NCBI RefSeq assembly: GCF_018130955.1
Contig: NZ_JAFCJM010000006.1
Coordinates: 62,001 to 126,000, forward strand
DNA: 64,000 nt
Direction of reading: 5' to 3'
Source of the DNA: Bradyrhizobium liaoningense
GTDB taxonomy: Bacteria; Pseudomonadota; Alphaproteobacteria; Rhizobiales; Xanthobacteraceae
Part shown: positions 51,598 to 61,090 of the stretch, one piece after another
Layout: every line of letters begins with the position of its first letter
Position numbering within the stretch: position 1 is the stretch's first letter
The notes under the pieces: generated by a model
What the model saw: the letters and a program-made list of their open reading frames with translations, nothing else
What the model was told of the DNA's origin: nothing
Databases searched by the model: none
Translations under genes and position numbers: made by a program

Positions 51598-52410
51598 CTA
51601 CGAATTTGTCGCGGACCACAGCAGCGACAGGCCCGCGGCCAGCATGATGCCGTCCATCACCAGGCGGAACACGTCAGGCTTCAGACGCAACACGAAGCGT
51701 TTTGCGATGAAAGCGCCGAACATCAGCGATGAGCCCGCGATCAGGCCTTTGACGAAGACATCGGCGGTCAGCGCGCCGAAGCGCTCGAAGGTCACTGACT
51801 TCGAGAAATAGAGCCCGAGCGAGGCGGCGGCTTCGGTTGCCAGGAAGGCGCCCTTGGTCAGGCCGTAAAACAGGAACAGCGGCACGCTGAGCGGGCCGGT
51901 CGAGACCACGATGCCGGTGAGATAGCCGATGATCGCGCCGCCGATCGCGAGATGCCAGAGGTTGGCTTTCAAATTGTGCCGCGCAAGCCAGTGCCGCACC
52001 GGCACCATGGCGATGAGAAAAATCCCGATCGCGAGATCGACCGCGCGCGAGGGCAGCGCGAGCAGGGTGCGTGCGCCGAGCGCGGCGGCCGGAATGCCCG
52101 TGACCGAATAGGCCGCGCAGGCCTTCCAGTCGACCTCGCGCCACCAGGCCAGGATGCGCGAGAAGTTCGCCATCACCGAGGCCACCGCCATGATCGGCAC
52201 GGCCTGCTTCGGGCCGAACTCGTAGATCAAGACCGGCATCAGCATGATCGACGAGCCGGTCCCGACGATGCCGGAGATCGTGCCGGCGATCAGGCCGACG
52301 GTGAGGACGAAGAGGAAGGCCAAGGGGAGGGCTCCGGGAATCGGCCGAGTGTAGCCCAATCGGCGGGCCGGGCCTCCCCAGACGCCTCCCCGCGACGCTG
52401 CTGACAGCAT
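51598..52410 (-). CDS. TauE/SafE-family permease
   Basis: A TauE/SafE membrane protein of 242-270 residues: GLIAGTISGIVGTGSSIMLMPVL in the first repeat and GAIIGYLTGIVVSTGPLSVPL in the second. Paralogue of the one at 22393-23175. The ATG at 52410 adds a non-hydrophobic 29-residue leader; the TTG at 52323, with GGAG upstream, is an equally likely start giving the family length. Confidence 0.8.
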   Translation of the reverse strand: MLSAASRGGVWGGPARRLGYTRPIPGALPLAFLFVLTVGLIAGTISGIVGTGSSIMLMPVLIYEFGPKQAVPIMAVASVMANFSRILAWWREVDWKACAAYSVTGIPAAALGARTLLALPSRAVDLAIGIFLIAMVPVRHWLARHNLKANLWHLAIGGAIIGYLTGIVVSTGPLSVPLFLFYGLTKGAFLATEAAASLGLYFSKSVTFERFGALTADVFVKGLIAGSSLMFGAFIAKRFVLRLKPDVFRLVMDGIMLAAGLSLLWSATNS

Positions 52411-52471
52411 GTTGGCAGCAGGCCTCGGCTACGACCATCTCCTGCCAATTGTTGGACGGAGGGACCAGATC

Positions 52472-52840
52472 ATGCCGGTCGAGGGAAGCTGCCATTGCGG
52501 CGAGACGGTTTTTGAGGTCAGCGAGGCGCCGGAAGGCGTGACACGCTGTACCTGTTCGCTGTGCGCCAAGCGCGGTGCCCTGTGGGCTTATTACAAGCCG
52601 GCCCACTTCCGCCTGCTGTCGCCGCCGGAAAACGTCAAAACCTATCTCTGGGGCAGCCGTACCGTAAAACATCACTTTTGCGCGGGCTGCGGCTGCGGCA
52701 CCTATTCGGAGTCGCCGGACTGGTCGACCGGCAAGCCCGACTTCGACAATCCGAAGGTTGCGGTGAACGCACGCCTGTTCGACGATTTCGATCTCGACGC
52801 GGTGCCGGTCAACATGATCGACGGCAAGAACCTCTGGTGA
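52472..52840 (+). CDS. GFA-family zinc protein
   Basis: A 122-residue GFA-fold protein with all zinc cysteines: GSCHCGETVF, RCTCSLCAKRG, and HHFCAGCGCGTYSES. The family includes glutathione-dependent formaldehyde-activating enzyme and centromere-protein-V relatives; the true function of most members is open. GGAGGG precedes the ATG. Confidence 0.85.
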   Translation: MPVEGSCHCGETVFEVSEAPEGVTRCTCSLCAKRGALWAYYKPAHFRLLSPPENVKTYLWGSRTVKHHFCAGCGCGTYSESPDWSTGKPDFDNPKVAVNARLFDDFDLDAVPVNMIDGKNLW

Positions 52841-52931
52841 GAACGCAGCCTCGGACGTTGCCGGAGCGGCCTTGAGCAGCCAGGTGAAAGCTGATTTGTT
52901 GCTGCCATCAGGGAGCCGGTGGGAGAAGCCA

Positions 52932-53750
52932 ATGATGCGCCTTCTGTTCCAGACGATGTTCGCGGTCTGCCTCGCAGGTGCCGCGTGCTTCAACGCTGCG
53001 CACGCCCAGTCGAAGCCGAAGGTCACGACGCTGGGGCCGGACTTCCCCAAGGCGGTGATGTTCGTCGGAAACAGCTTCTTCTATTATAATAACGGCCTGC
53101 CCGGGCACGTCACATACCTCGAGAGGGCTAACGATCCCGCCAACAAGGCGAGCTACCGCAACACCATGGTGACGATCGGCGGCTCCGGCCTCGACTGGCA
53201 CGACATGGAGAATCTGCTGCGACCCAACGGCATCGGCGCCTATTCCTTCGACGAGCAGAACAACGTTGTCTTCAACAAGCCCGGCAAGCAGTACGAAGCC
53301 GTCGTCATGATGGACTGCAGCCAGTGCCCGATCCACCCGCAATTGAAGGGCGCGTTCACCGAGTTCGCGAAGAAGGACAGCGCGATCGTCCGCGCCCACG
53401 AGATGCGGCCGGTGCTCTTCATGTCCTGGGCCTATGCCGACAAGCCGGAAATGACGGCCGAGCTGGCCGAGGCCTATACGGTCGCCGGCAACGACAACGA
53501 TGTGCTGGTGATCCCCGCGGGCCTTGCCTTCGCGCGCGTGCGACAACTTCAGCCGGAGCTCAATTTGTATGCGCCGGACAAGCGGCACCCGAGCGCCGCC
53601 GGAACGTATCTGGCGAGCTGCGTGACCTATGCCGCGCTGACGGGGCGTTCGCCCGTCGGCAACTCCTATAACGTCGCCCTGGATTCGGAGACCGTGCAAC
53701 TCCTGCAGAAGGCGGCCTGGGACACGGTGCAGGAGTATTACGCGCGTTAA
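52932..53750 (+). CDS. exported SGNH-hydrolase-like protein
   Basis: A 272-residue secreted protein: signal peptide (FAVCLAGAACFNAAHA), block I-like MFVGNSFFYYNNG (Ser in GNS), and a late DKRHPSAAGTYLAS, which is the D-x-x-H block V of SGNH hydrolases. The order and spacing fit a GDSL-type esterase acting on sugars or acyl groups. The match is from motifs only. Start ATG follows GGGAGAAG. Confidence 0.6.
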   Translation: MMRLLFQTMFAVCLAGAACFNAAHAQSKPKVTTLGPDFPKAVMFVGNSFFYYNNGLPGHVTYLERANDPANKASYRNTMVTIGGSGLDWHDMENLLRPNGIGAYSFDEQNNVVFNKPGKQYEAVVMMDCSQCPIHPQLKGAFTEFAKKDSAIVRAHEMRPVLFMSWAYADKPEMTAELAEAYTVAGNDNDVLVIPAGLAFARVRQLQPELNLYAPDKRHPSAAGTYLASCVTYAALTGRSPVGNSYNVALDSETVQLLQKAAWDTVQEYYAR

Positions 53751-53816
53751 TTCGTAGGCTGATTAGTCATCGGGCCGCGCGTTGTGCGGGCCCGTTGGCT
53801 AACCCACCCAACGGCA

Positions 53817-54593
53817 TCAACGCTGTCTCAGCACGATCCACGCCGGTGCGTGATCGCTGGCGCCGTCCTCGCCGCGAATGGCCTTGTCGACGCCGGCCTT
53901 GATAAGTCGTGGGCCAAGCGCCGGGCTGAGCAGGAGATGGTCGAGCCGCAGGCCCGCGTCGCGCGGCCAGCGGTTCCGCTTGTAGTCCCAGAATGTGTAG
54001 ATGCGTTTTTCCGGATGAGCCTCGCGGATCGCATCGCACCAGCCCTGCGCAACGAGTGAAGCGTAGGCCGCGCGACTCTTCGGCTGGATCAGCGCATCCT
54101 TGTCCCATGAGCGGGTCGGATAGATGTCGAGCGGCGTCGGCGCGACATTGTAGTCGCCGGCGAGCACGACCGGCAGGTCCTGCTTGATGAACGTTCTTGC
54201 GTGGCGCTTCAGCCGCGCGAACCAGGCGAGCTTATGGTCGAATTTCGGTCCCGGCTGCGGGTTGCCGTTCGGCAGGTAAATGCTGGTGACGATGACGCCG
54301 CGCACGGCGGCTTCAATGTAGCGCGCCTCATGATCGCTGCGGTCGCCGGGCAGTTCGGCGCGGGTCAGGATCGGCTCGGCGTTGCGCGCGAGAATGGCGA
54401 CGCCGTTCCAGGTCTTTTGGCCGCGCCACACCGCGCCGTAACCGGCCTTCTCAATCGCGGCATGCGGGAATTCGGCGTCGGCCGCTTTCAATTCCTGGAG
54501 CGCGACGACGTCAGGCCTGGCTGCGCGCAGCCAGCGCAACAGATTGGGCAGGCGGCGATTGATATTGTTGATGTTGAATGTTGCGACCTTCAT
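53817..54593 (-). CDS. xth: exodeoxyribonuclease III / AP endonuclease
   Basis: A 258-residue EEP-fold nuclease: MKVATFNINNINRRL, LQELK (Glu metal ligand), SIYLPNGN, GDYNVAP (catalytic Asp/Asn), and SDHAP. It repairs abasic sites and acts 3' to 5' on duplex DNA. Length is typical; the ATG at 54593 is chosen at the start of the first strand. Confidence 0.9.
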   Translation of the reverse strand: MKVATFNINNINRRLPNLLRWLRAARPDVVALQELKAADAEFPHAAIEKAGYGAVWRGQKTWNGVAILARNAEPILTRAELPGDRSDHEARYIEAAVRGVIVTSIYLPNGNPQPGPKFDHKLAWFARLKRHARTFIKQDLPVVLAGDYNVAPTPLDIYPTRSWDKDALIQPKSRAAYASLVAQGWCDAIREAHPEKRIYTFWDYKRNRWPRDAGLRLDHLLLSPALGPRLIKAGVDKAIRGEDGASDHAPAWIVLRQR

Positions 54594-54657
54594 GGGATGC
54601 GCATCGCTCGCGCCAGCCTGCAAGAACGTGGTCGACGGGATGAAGGGGTAGGCGCGA

Positions 54658-55962
54658 TCAGGTCGGCAGCGGCGGCGGGTTCGTCGGCTGCTCCACCGGC
54701 GGTGGTGGAGGCGGCTGCTCGGCCACAGGCGGCTCGGTTGCCGCGGGCGGTGGCGCGACGGCGGGCTGATCGAGCGGCTCCGCATTGCCGCCCTTGTAAA
54801 CGCGCGCAAAGCGGCGGCCGAGACTGGTCAGCACCTCATAGCCGATAGTGCCGAAATGATGCGCGAGCTCGTCGACGGTGATGCCTTCGCCGAGCAGCGT
54901 CACCATGTGGCCGCGACGTGCGGCGTTCGGCGGCAGATCGGTGATGTCGATCGCGGTCAGGTCCATCGAGACGCGGCCTGCGACCGGGCAGCGCTTGCCA
55001 GCGACGATGACCTCGGCGCCGCGGGTGCCGTCATTGGCGCTCGCGGCGCGGAAATAGCCGTCGGCATAGCCCGAGGCGATGATCGCTAGCCTGGTCGGGC
55101 GGCGCGCGGTCCAGGTGCCGCCATAGCCGACGGTCTCGCCGCGCTCGACATTGCGGATCTGAACGATGCGGGCCTTGAGATCGACGACTGGTAGCATCGG
55201 GTTGTCGGCTTCCGGCGTCGGATTGACACCGTAGAGCGCGGCCCCCGGCCGCACCATGTCGAACTGGAACGACGCGCCGAGGAAGACGCCGGAGGAATTG
55301 GCGAGGGAGGCCGGCACGCCGGCGAACTCGCTGGCGATGCCGCGGAAAGCCGCGAGCTGTCTTGCGTTCACGGTGCTGTTGAGCTGCTCGGCCGCGACGA
55401 GATGGCTCATGGCCAGCGTGATGCCGTGGTCGCCGGCATTGATGCGCGGGATGATCGCCTGCGCCTCTTGCAGCGTCAGGCCCAGCCGGTTCATGCCGGT
55501 GTCGATATGAACAGCGGCGCCGCCGGACCAGCCGGTGCGGCGGCAAAACACGTCCCATTCGGCGAGCTCGTTGAGGTCGCCGATCACGGGACGGCAGTCG
55601 ATCTTGGCGTAATGCTCGCCGGTGTTCTGGAAATAGCCGCCGAGCACGTAGATGGTCGACGTCGGCACGGCGGCGCGCGCCGCGCGCGCTTCCTCCAGAT
55701 TGGCGACGAAGAAGGTCCTGCAGCCGGCCTTGTTGAGCGCGCGGGCGACCGGCTCGATGCCGCAGCCATAGGCGTTGGCCTTGACCACGGCGGCGCATTC
55801 GGCCGGCACCGCGGTCTTCTCCAGCTTGCGCCAATTGGCGATGATCGCGTCGAGGTCGATCGTGAGCACGCCGCCGAAGGCTGCGAGCGCGGCCGCCTGA
55901 TTGGCCTCCGCCGACAACAGGTCGGCCTGCGGGATGGTTTTCGGGTCGGACGCGATGTTCAT
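54658..55962 (-). CDS. alr: alanine racemase with Pro-rich tail
   Basis: A 434-residue enzyme: PLP Lys in AAVVKANAYGCG (~Lys61), the second-base Tyr in VGYGGTWTARRP, and a (beta/alpha)8 plus C-terminal beta domain. It makes D-alanine for peptidoglycan. About 45 residues of Pro/Ala/Glu-rich sequence (ending PTNPPPLPT) extend beyond the normal C-terminus. Located directly downstream of dnaB on the minus strand. Confidence 0.93.
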   Translation of the reverse strand: MNIASDPKTIPQADLLSAEANQAAALAAFGGVLTIDLDAIIANWRKLEKTAVPAECAAVVKANAYGCGIEPVARALNKAGCRTFFVANLEEARAARAAVPTSTIYVLGGYFQNTGEHYAKIDCRPVIGDLNELAEWDVFCRRTGWSGGAAVHIDTGMNRLGLTLQEAQAIIPRINAGDHGITLAMSHLVAAEQLNSTVNARQLAAFRGIASEFAGVPASLANSSGVFLGASFQFDMVRPGAALYGVNPTPEADNPMLPVVDLKARIVQIRNVERGETVGYGGTWTARRPTRLAIIASGYADGYFRAASANDGTRGAEVIVAGKRCPVAGRVSMDLTAIDITDLPPNAARRGHMVTLLGEGITVDELAHHFGTIGYEVLTSLGRRFARVYKGGNAEPLDQPAVAPPPAATEPPVAEQPPPPPPVEQPTNPPPLPT

Positions 55963-56010
55963 GCCGCCGTTTTACGCGTCGGAGCGGCGGCGTTCAACCC
56001 GTGGAAAAGC

Positions 56011-57513
56011 TCAGTAACTGCGATCCGGCAGATGACCGTCATGGGTGAGGTCGCCGAAGCGGGTGACCGAGGAGTCGAAGTGCAGCTCGACCGTGCCGGT
56101 CGGGCCATGGCGCTGCTTGCCGATGATGACTTCGGCCTTGCCGAGCGCGCGCTCCATGTCGGTCTGCCACTTGGTGTGCTCCTCGGTGCCGGGGCGCGGC
56201 TCCTTCATCGCGAGGTAGTACTCCTCGCGGAACACGAATAGCACGACGTCGGCGTCCTGCTCGATCGAGCCGGATTCGCGAAGGTCGGAGAGTTGCGGCC
56301 GTTTGTCGTCGCGGGATTCGACCTGACGCGAAAGCTGCGACAGCGCGATGATGGGAACGCTCAGCTCCTTGGCCAGCGCCTTGAGGCTGGTGGTGATCTC
56401 GGTGATTTCCTGCACGCGGCTGTCGCTGGAGCGCTTGCCCGAGCCCGAGAGCAGCTGGATGTAGTCGATGACGATGAGGTCGAGGCCCTTCTGCCGCTTC
56501 AACCGGCGTGCGCGCGCCATGAGCTGGGCTATCGAGAGACCGCCGGTCTCGTCGACATAGAAGGGCAGCGACTGCAGTTCGATCGAGACTTCGCGGATCT
56601 TTTCGAAGTCGGCCTCCGAGATGCCGCCGCGGCGGATCGAGGAGGAGGGGATGCCGGTGCGCTCGGCCACGATACGGGTGGCGAGCTGGTCGGCCGACAT
56701 TTCGCAGGAGAAGAAGCCGACGACGCCGCCATTGATAGCTTTTGAGGTGCCGTCGGCCTGCAATTCGGGAACATAGGCTTGGGCAACGTTGTAGGCGATG
56801 TTGGTGGCAAGCGAGGTCTTGCCCATGCCCGGGCGGCCGGCGACGATGATCAGGTCGGAGTGCTGCAGACCGCCCATCTTGGTGTCGAGATCGCGCAGGC
56901 CCGTCGAGATGCCCGACAGCTTTCCGTCGCGCTGGAACGCCTTGGCCGCGAGGTCGACGGCGATCGTCAGCGCCTGCGAGAATTTCTGGAAGCCGCCGTC
57001 ATAGCGGCCGGATTCGGCGAGCTCATAGAGCTTGCGCTCGGCGTCCTCGATCTGCGCGCGCGGCGCAAAGTCCACGGGGGCATCATAGGCGACATTGACC
57101 ATGTCCTCGCCGATGCCGATCAGGTCGCGCCGCAATGAAAGGTCGTAGATGGTGCGACCATAGTCCTGCGCGTTGATGATGGTGGTGGCTTCGGCGGCGA
57201 GCCGCGCAAGATATTGCCCGATGGTCATGCCGCCGACGTCGGTATCGGCCGGCAGGAACGTCTTCAGGGTCACCGGGGTCGCAATCTTGCCCATCCGAAT
57301 CAGGCTGGCGGCGGTCTCGTAGATGGTCTGGTGCAGCGGCTCGAAGTAATGCTTCGGCTCGAGGAAGTCCGAGACCCGGTAGAAGGCGTCATTATTGACG
57401 AGGATCGCACCCAAAAGGCTCTGTTCCGCCTCGATATTGTGCGGCGCGCTCCGGTAGGCGGGAGTTCCGGGATCGGGCGCGAGTTTGAGGACGGTCGAAT
57501 CGGTCAGGGCCAT
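56011..57513 (-). CDS. dnaB: replicative DNA helicase DnaB
   Basis: A 500-residue helicase: N-terminal domain with EAEQSLLGAILVNNDAFYRV, linker, then the RecA-like C-domain with Walker A GRPGMGKTSLATNIAY, Walker B LIVIDYIQLLSG and ESRDDKRPQLSDLRESG. It unwinds the fork ahead of DnaE. Length is normal, with no intein. Confidence 0.95.
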   Translation of the reverse strand: MALTDSTVLKLAPDPGTPAYRSAPHNIEAEQSLLGAILVNNDAFYRVSDFLEPKHYFEPLHQTIYETAASLIRMGKIATPVTLKTFLPADTDVGGMTIGQYLARLAAEATTIINAQDYGRTIYDLSLRRDLIGIGEDMVNVAYDAPVDFAPRAQIEDAERKLYELAESGRYDGGFQKFSQALTIAVDLAAKAFQRDGKLSGISTGLRDLDTKMGGLQHSDLIIVAGRPGMGKTSLATNIAYNVAQAYVPELQADGTSKAINGGVVGFFSCEMSADQLATRIVAERTGIPSSSIRRGGISEADFEKIREVSIELQSLPFYVDETGGLSIAQLMARARRLKRQKGLDLIVIDYIQLLSGSGKRSSDSRVQEITEITTSLKALAKELSVPIIALSQLSRQVESRDDKRPQLSDLRESGSIEQDADVVLFVFREEYYLAMKEPRPGTEEHTKWQTDMERALGKAEVIIGKQRHGPTGTVELHFDSSVTRFGDLTHDGHLPDRSY

Positions 57514-57816
57514 GGCGGGAGCGTGCTTAGCAAAGTTTTATGGGCAATGCGGGGCGGCGATAAAGCGCCGCCTGCATGCAAAGCGAAAGCGAAAGCTCGC
57601 CGCTATCAACCGCTCAGTAAAAAATGGTGGATGATTAGCGGTTGCAGCACGCGCGATGCTTGACGGAATTTTGCGGAATTGGGCCTGCGGCCTTGATCCC
57701 GCTCAAGCCGCGCCACGGAAAGATCCGGATGCTGTGAACCTAATATGTCGGCGCGCAGACTTATTTGAAGGCGCGCCGCTGGGATCGCCGGCCTGCCTTC
57801 GGCTCCGGATCCGGGT
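57514..57816. other. dnaB upstream region, non-coding
   Basis: Contains a 7-bp hairpin, GGCGGCG and CGCCGCC around 57553-57572, and a longer dyad AACCGCT ... AGCGGTT (57609-57645). No reading frame with a start site or codon pattern like its neighbours was seen. Confidence 0.4.
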
Positions 57817-57936
57817 TCAGATGAGCAGAAGGTAGACCAGCGCAACCAGGGCAGCGCCGACGCCGGTGAGGATCAGGGCGTAGTCGGTGCGGAGGTCGTC
57901 CTGCACATCGAAGGAGGTTTGGGTCTTCTTGGTCAT
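57817..57936 (-). CDS. 39-residue single-helix membrane protein
   Basis: MTKKTQTSFDVQDDLRTDYA followed by LILTGVGAALVALVYLLLI: a charged head and one C-terminal membrane helix ending in Ile. Amino-acid pattern and codon use look real, but there is no clear ribosome site. Unknown function. Confidence 0.45.
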   Translation of the reverse strand: MTKKTQTSFDVQDDLRTDYALILTGVGAALVALVYLLLI

Positions 57937-58092
57937 GGGCAGAGGTCTAGGACAAAGACGACCGGCCTAATGTGAAGCAGATCACAGACGTCAGTTTTCT
58001 TTGGGTATCTTTTAGGCGGAACGGAAAAGGCGGTCCGGGTGTTGGTCCGGGCAAACCGCCAAGAGGCGACAAGAGGCGAGGCGAAACAGGCG

Positions 58093-58299
58093 ATGCGGCA
58101 GGAACTCCAGATATGGCGAAGCGACGCAGGCAGCCGCCTCTGGCTGTCGGCGCTGGTCGCTGCCATGGAGGAGGCTGCGCAGCCCGAAATCCGCCGCCAG
58201 GGCGTTCCGGCCGAGACCATTGCGCAGCTTCGCGTGCAGCTCGCCCTTCCGGCCTCGCTGCGACTCTACCAGGCGGCGGCTTCACACCTCCGCCACTAG
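58093..58299 (+). CDS. small hypothetical helical protein (68 residues)
   Basis: MRQELQIWRSDAGSRLWLSA then LVAAMEEAAQPEIRRQGVPA: an amphipathic, Ala/Leu-rich protein with no membrane segment. It is followed by a perfect 10-bp terminator-like stem (58308-58330). No family recognised. Start chosen at the ATG that gives a compact protein; GAGG lies 11 bp upstream. Confidence 0.5.
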   Translation: MRQELQIWRSDAGSRLWLSALVAAMEEAAQPEIRRQGVPAETIAQLRVQLALPASLRLYQAAASHLRH

Positions 58300-58401
58300 A
58301 CCCTTTTCCGTTCCGATGGAATCGGAACGGGGCTCTAGATTCTTGTTTTGACGCGTTTTCTTGACGCGAACCGGTATCCACTTGGCTCGAAAACGCTCTA
58401 A
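58300..58401. repeat. intergenic repeat with terminator-like stem
   Basis: CCGTTCCGAT (58308-58317) and ATCGGAACGG (58321-58330) form a perfect stem. The following CTCTAGATTCTTGTTTTGAC, GACGCGAACCGG and GAAAACGCTCT make up a repeat core known from many Bradyrhizobium intergenic regions. Noncoding, between two convergent genes. Confidence 0.6.
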
Positions 58402-58404
58402 CCC

Positions 58405-59655
58405 CTATTCACCGGCGAGCTTCAGGGACGGCTTGCTGCCGCGTTCCAGCCGGCGCAACCGCGCCTCTTCGTGGCCGATATAGTCGCGCGTCACAGGCAC
58501 CACGCCCTGCCGCCTGGTGAGCTGGATCTGGAAGTTCATCATGGCCTGCTTGCGGAACGTCATCTCGCAGGCTGCGAGATAGAATTCCCACATAAGCGCG
58601 AAGCGCTCGTCGTAGAGCTGCACGGCTTCCTCGCGTCGCGCGATGAAGCGCTCGCGCCAGGCCTTCAGCGTCTCGGCATAGTGCAGGCGGAGGATCTCGA
58701 TGTCGCAGACCAGGAGGCTGGCGCGCTCGATCGCGGGCGTTACTTCCGAAAGCGACGGGATGTAACCGCCGGGGAAGATGTACTTTGCGATCCAGGGATT
58801 GGTGGAGTCCGGCCCCTGCGAGCGACCGATCGAATGCAGCAGCATGATGCCGTCATCGGCGAGAAGCTCGGCGCAGCGCTGGAAGAAGGTGTCGTAGAAC
58901 GTGACGCCGACATGCTCGAACATGCCGACCGAGACGATACGGTCGAAGGGGCCGTCCACGTCGCGATAGTCCTGGAGTTTGAATCGGGCGCGTTGCGTCA
59001 GGCTTCGTTCCGCCGCGCGCGCGCTCGCGACCTGCAACTGCTCGGTCGAGAGCGTGATGCCGGTGACGTCGGCGCCGGCGATCTCGGCGAGGTAGAGGCA
59101 GAGCCCGCCCCAGCCCGAGCCGATGTCGAGCACGCGCTGGCCGCGCCTGACCAGGAGCTTTGCGGCAATGTGCCGCTTCTTTGCGAGCTGCGCGTCGTCG
59201 AGCGAGGCTGCCGGCGTCTCGAAATAGGCGCAGCTATATTGCTTGTCGGCGTCGAGGAAGAGGGAATAGAGCCGCGCGTCGAGATCGTAGTGATGCGCGA
59301 CATTGTGCCTCGACCGGGAACGCGGATTGAATTGGCGGATGTTGCGCATGACGTAGCGCAGCCACCAGTTCGGCTTGGCCCAGTGCGGCAATACGCCGGG
59401 TTGGTCCAGCAAAATTGCCAGCGCATCAGCGATGGTGCCGTTCTCGACGACGAACTCGCCGTCCATGAAGGCTTCGCCGAGGCCGAGCTCGGGATTAAGC
59501 AGGATCTTTCGCTGCGCGTCCTGGGTGACGAAGCGGACCGCCACCGGCGGGCCGGTGCCGTCGCCGCAGGTGAAACTTGCGCCACTTGCGGTCGTTACCG
59601 TCATCGATCCGCGGCGAATGAATTGACAAAGGAAACTCCGCAACAAGCGGTCCAT
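58405..59655 (-). CDS. cfa: cyclopropane-fatty-acyl-phospholipid synthase
   Basis: A 416-residue methyltransferase. The N-terminal ~100 residues are the CFA-synthase lipid-binding part, followed by AHHYDLDARLYSLFLD, SAM site VLDIGSGWGGLCLYLAE, and the catalytic region FDRIVSVGMFEHVGV. It adds a methylene bridge to unsaturated membrane lipids with SAM. The ATG at 59655 has GGTGAG upstream. Confidence 0.9.
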   Translation of the reverse strand: MDRLLRSFLCQFIRRGSMTVTTASGASFTCGDGTGPPVAVRFVTQDAQRKILLNPELGLGEAFMDGEFVVENGTIADALAILLDQPGVLPHWAKPNWWLRYVMRNIRQFNPRSRSRHNVAHHYDLDARLYSLFLDADKQYSCAYFETPAASLDDAQLAKKRHIAAKLLVRRGQRVLDIGSGWGGLCLYLAEIAGADVTGITLSTEQLQVASARAAERSLTQRARFKLQDYRDVDGPFDRIVSVGMFEHVGVTFYDTFFQRCAELLADDGIMLLHSIGRSQGPDSTNPWIAKYIFPGGYIPSLSEVTPAIERASLLVCDIEILRLHYAETLKAWRERFIARREEAVQLYDERFALMWEFYLAACEMTFRKQAMMNFQIQLTRRQGVVPVTRDYIGHEEARLRRLERGSKPSLKLAGE

Positions 59656-59928
59656 CGAACTCACCTATCGAGCGAACCCGAAAAGATGCGACAAACCCGG
59701 CCGTCTTTCCCGACGCCCCAGGACGGAAAAGGTTCCTATGCGTCCGCATGGAGGCTATGCCCGATGACCGCTACTGCGTTGTGTTCAAAGCGGATATTCG
59801 CAAATCGCAGGATCAAATTGTTGCGTGATGAGCCTGCTTCCATTCACGCCACAATCGGCTAAAAGGTGACCCGCCGCGGCGCCGCCTCGCGGGCCGGATT
59901 GACGGAAATTCAGTTGGAGATGATGGGA

Positions 59929-60993
59929 ATGTCGAGCCGAGCGCTCAGCCTCGCGACGGTGTTGCTTCTGATCGGCTTCGGCGCGGTCGATACCGCGCTG
60001 GCGCAGGCGCAGAACCTCGAGGCTGGCAAGACCCCGTCCCAGCTCTTCGCCCAGACCTGCAATGTCTGCCACAAGAGCCCGCGCGGCCTGTTGAAGACGG
60101 TGGCGCCGGGTTCGCTGCCGAGCTTCCTGCGCCAGCACTACACGACGAGCTCCGACATGGCCGGCGTGCTCTCGTCCTATCTCGTCTCCAACGGCGCGAC
60201 CGACACCCGCTACCAGGCCAAGGACGCCAAGGACTCGAGCAAGGGCGGGAAGGACAAGGAGAAGGAAGTCAATTCCAGCGCGACCCAGCAACCCTCGCCC
60301 GAGCACGCCGGCCGTCGCCAGCGGCCGGGTGCAGAGGGCGCGAAGCCCGAAGGTGAGGGAGCTGCAGCCGGTCAGAAGCGCGCGGCGCGGCCGAGTGAGG
60401 AGGGCGCGAAGGACGGGGCCAAGCCCGAGGGGCAGGCGACCAATGAGCGCGGCCCCGACGGTCGCAAGAAGAAGATGAGCAAGCGCGGCAAGCCGGATGC
60501 CGACGAGGCGCCCAAGGCGGACGCTGCGAAGGATGCTCCCGCGACGACCGAGCCGTCGTCGGCGGACAAGAAGGACGAGCCCAAAAACGAGCCCAAGAGC
60601 GAACCGAAGAGCGAGACCGCCAAGGTCGATGGCTCCGGTGACAAGTCGTCCGGCGACAAATCTTCCGGCGAGAAGCCGGCGGCGCCGGAGAGCAAGCCCG
60701 ACACGGCGGCCAAGCCGGAGAGCAAGCCAGAGAACGGTGCTTCGCAGTCGGCCAAAACCGAACCGGGCAGCACCGAGACTCCAGCAGCGCGGCCCGATCC
60801 GATGCCTGCAGTGACGCCGGCCCCGCCTGCCGCGGCCAAGCCCGCCGAGCCGCCCGCCGCCAGTGCTTCTGGCTCCGAGCCTGCTCCGGCAAAGCCGCAG
60901 GAGACGCCGCCTGCGGTAACCGCCACCGCGCCGCCGCCACCGCCACCGCCCGCGGCTCCCGCCGGGCCGCCGGTCCCTCCGATTTCGCAATAA
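59929..60993 (+). CDS. c-heme protein with very long disordered tail
   Basis: A 354-residue exported protein: signal peptide (SLATVLLLIGFGAVDTALAQ), then a short cytochrome-c-like domain with one CNVCH heme site and a Met in SSDMAGVLSSYL that could be the axial ligand (~residues 35-90). Residues ~95-354 are a low-complexity Pro/Ala/Lys/Glu/Ser tail with repeats such as KSEPKSE and SGDKSSGDK. The role of the tail is unknown. Start at 59929, because GGAG is well placed. Confidence 0.7.
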   Translation: MSSRALSLATVLLLIGFGAVDTALAQAQNLEAGKTPSQLFAQTCNVCHKSPRGLLKTVAPGSLPSFLRQHYTTSSDMAGVLSSYLVSNGATDTRYQAKDAKDSSKGGKDKEKEVNSSATQQPSPEHAGRRQRPGAEGAKPEGEGAAAGQKRAARPSEEGAKDGAKPEGQATNERGPDGRKKKMSKRGKPDADEAPKADAAKDAPATTEPSSADKKDEPKNEPKSEPKSETAKVDGSGDKSSGDKSSGEKPAAPESKPDTAAKPESKPENGASQSAKTEPGSTETPAARPDPMPAVTPAPPAAAKPAEPPAASASGSEPAPAKPQETPPAVTATAPPPPPPPAAPAGPPVPPISQ

Positions 60994-61011
60994 GCACCCG
61001 CAAAGGAAACG

Positions 61012-61035
61012 AAGGCCGCGGTAACGCGGCCTTTT
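61012..61035 (+). terminator. intrinsic terminator after the c-heme gene
   Basis: AAGGCCGCG (61012-61020), a GTAA loop, then CGCGGCCTT (61025-61033), followed by TT. The stem starts 18 bp after the stop codon. Confidence 0.7.
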
Positions 61036-61052
61036 CGCTTCTTGACCGAGTT

Positions 61053-61080
61053 TAGAGTATTGCTCTAGAGTAATACTCTA
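61053..61080. promoter_or_regulatory. two overlapping palindromic operators on the TetR promoter
   Basis: TAGAGTATTGCTCTA (61053-61067) and the perfect dyad TAGAGTAATACTCTA (61066-61080) overlap by 2 bp. They cover the region from just after a -35 TTGACC (61042-61047) to the ribosome site GGAGGGG. Inference: cooperative binding by the downstream TetR protein. Confidence 0.6.
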
Positions 61081-61090
61081 GGAGGGGCCG

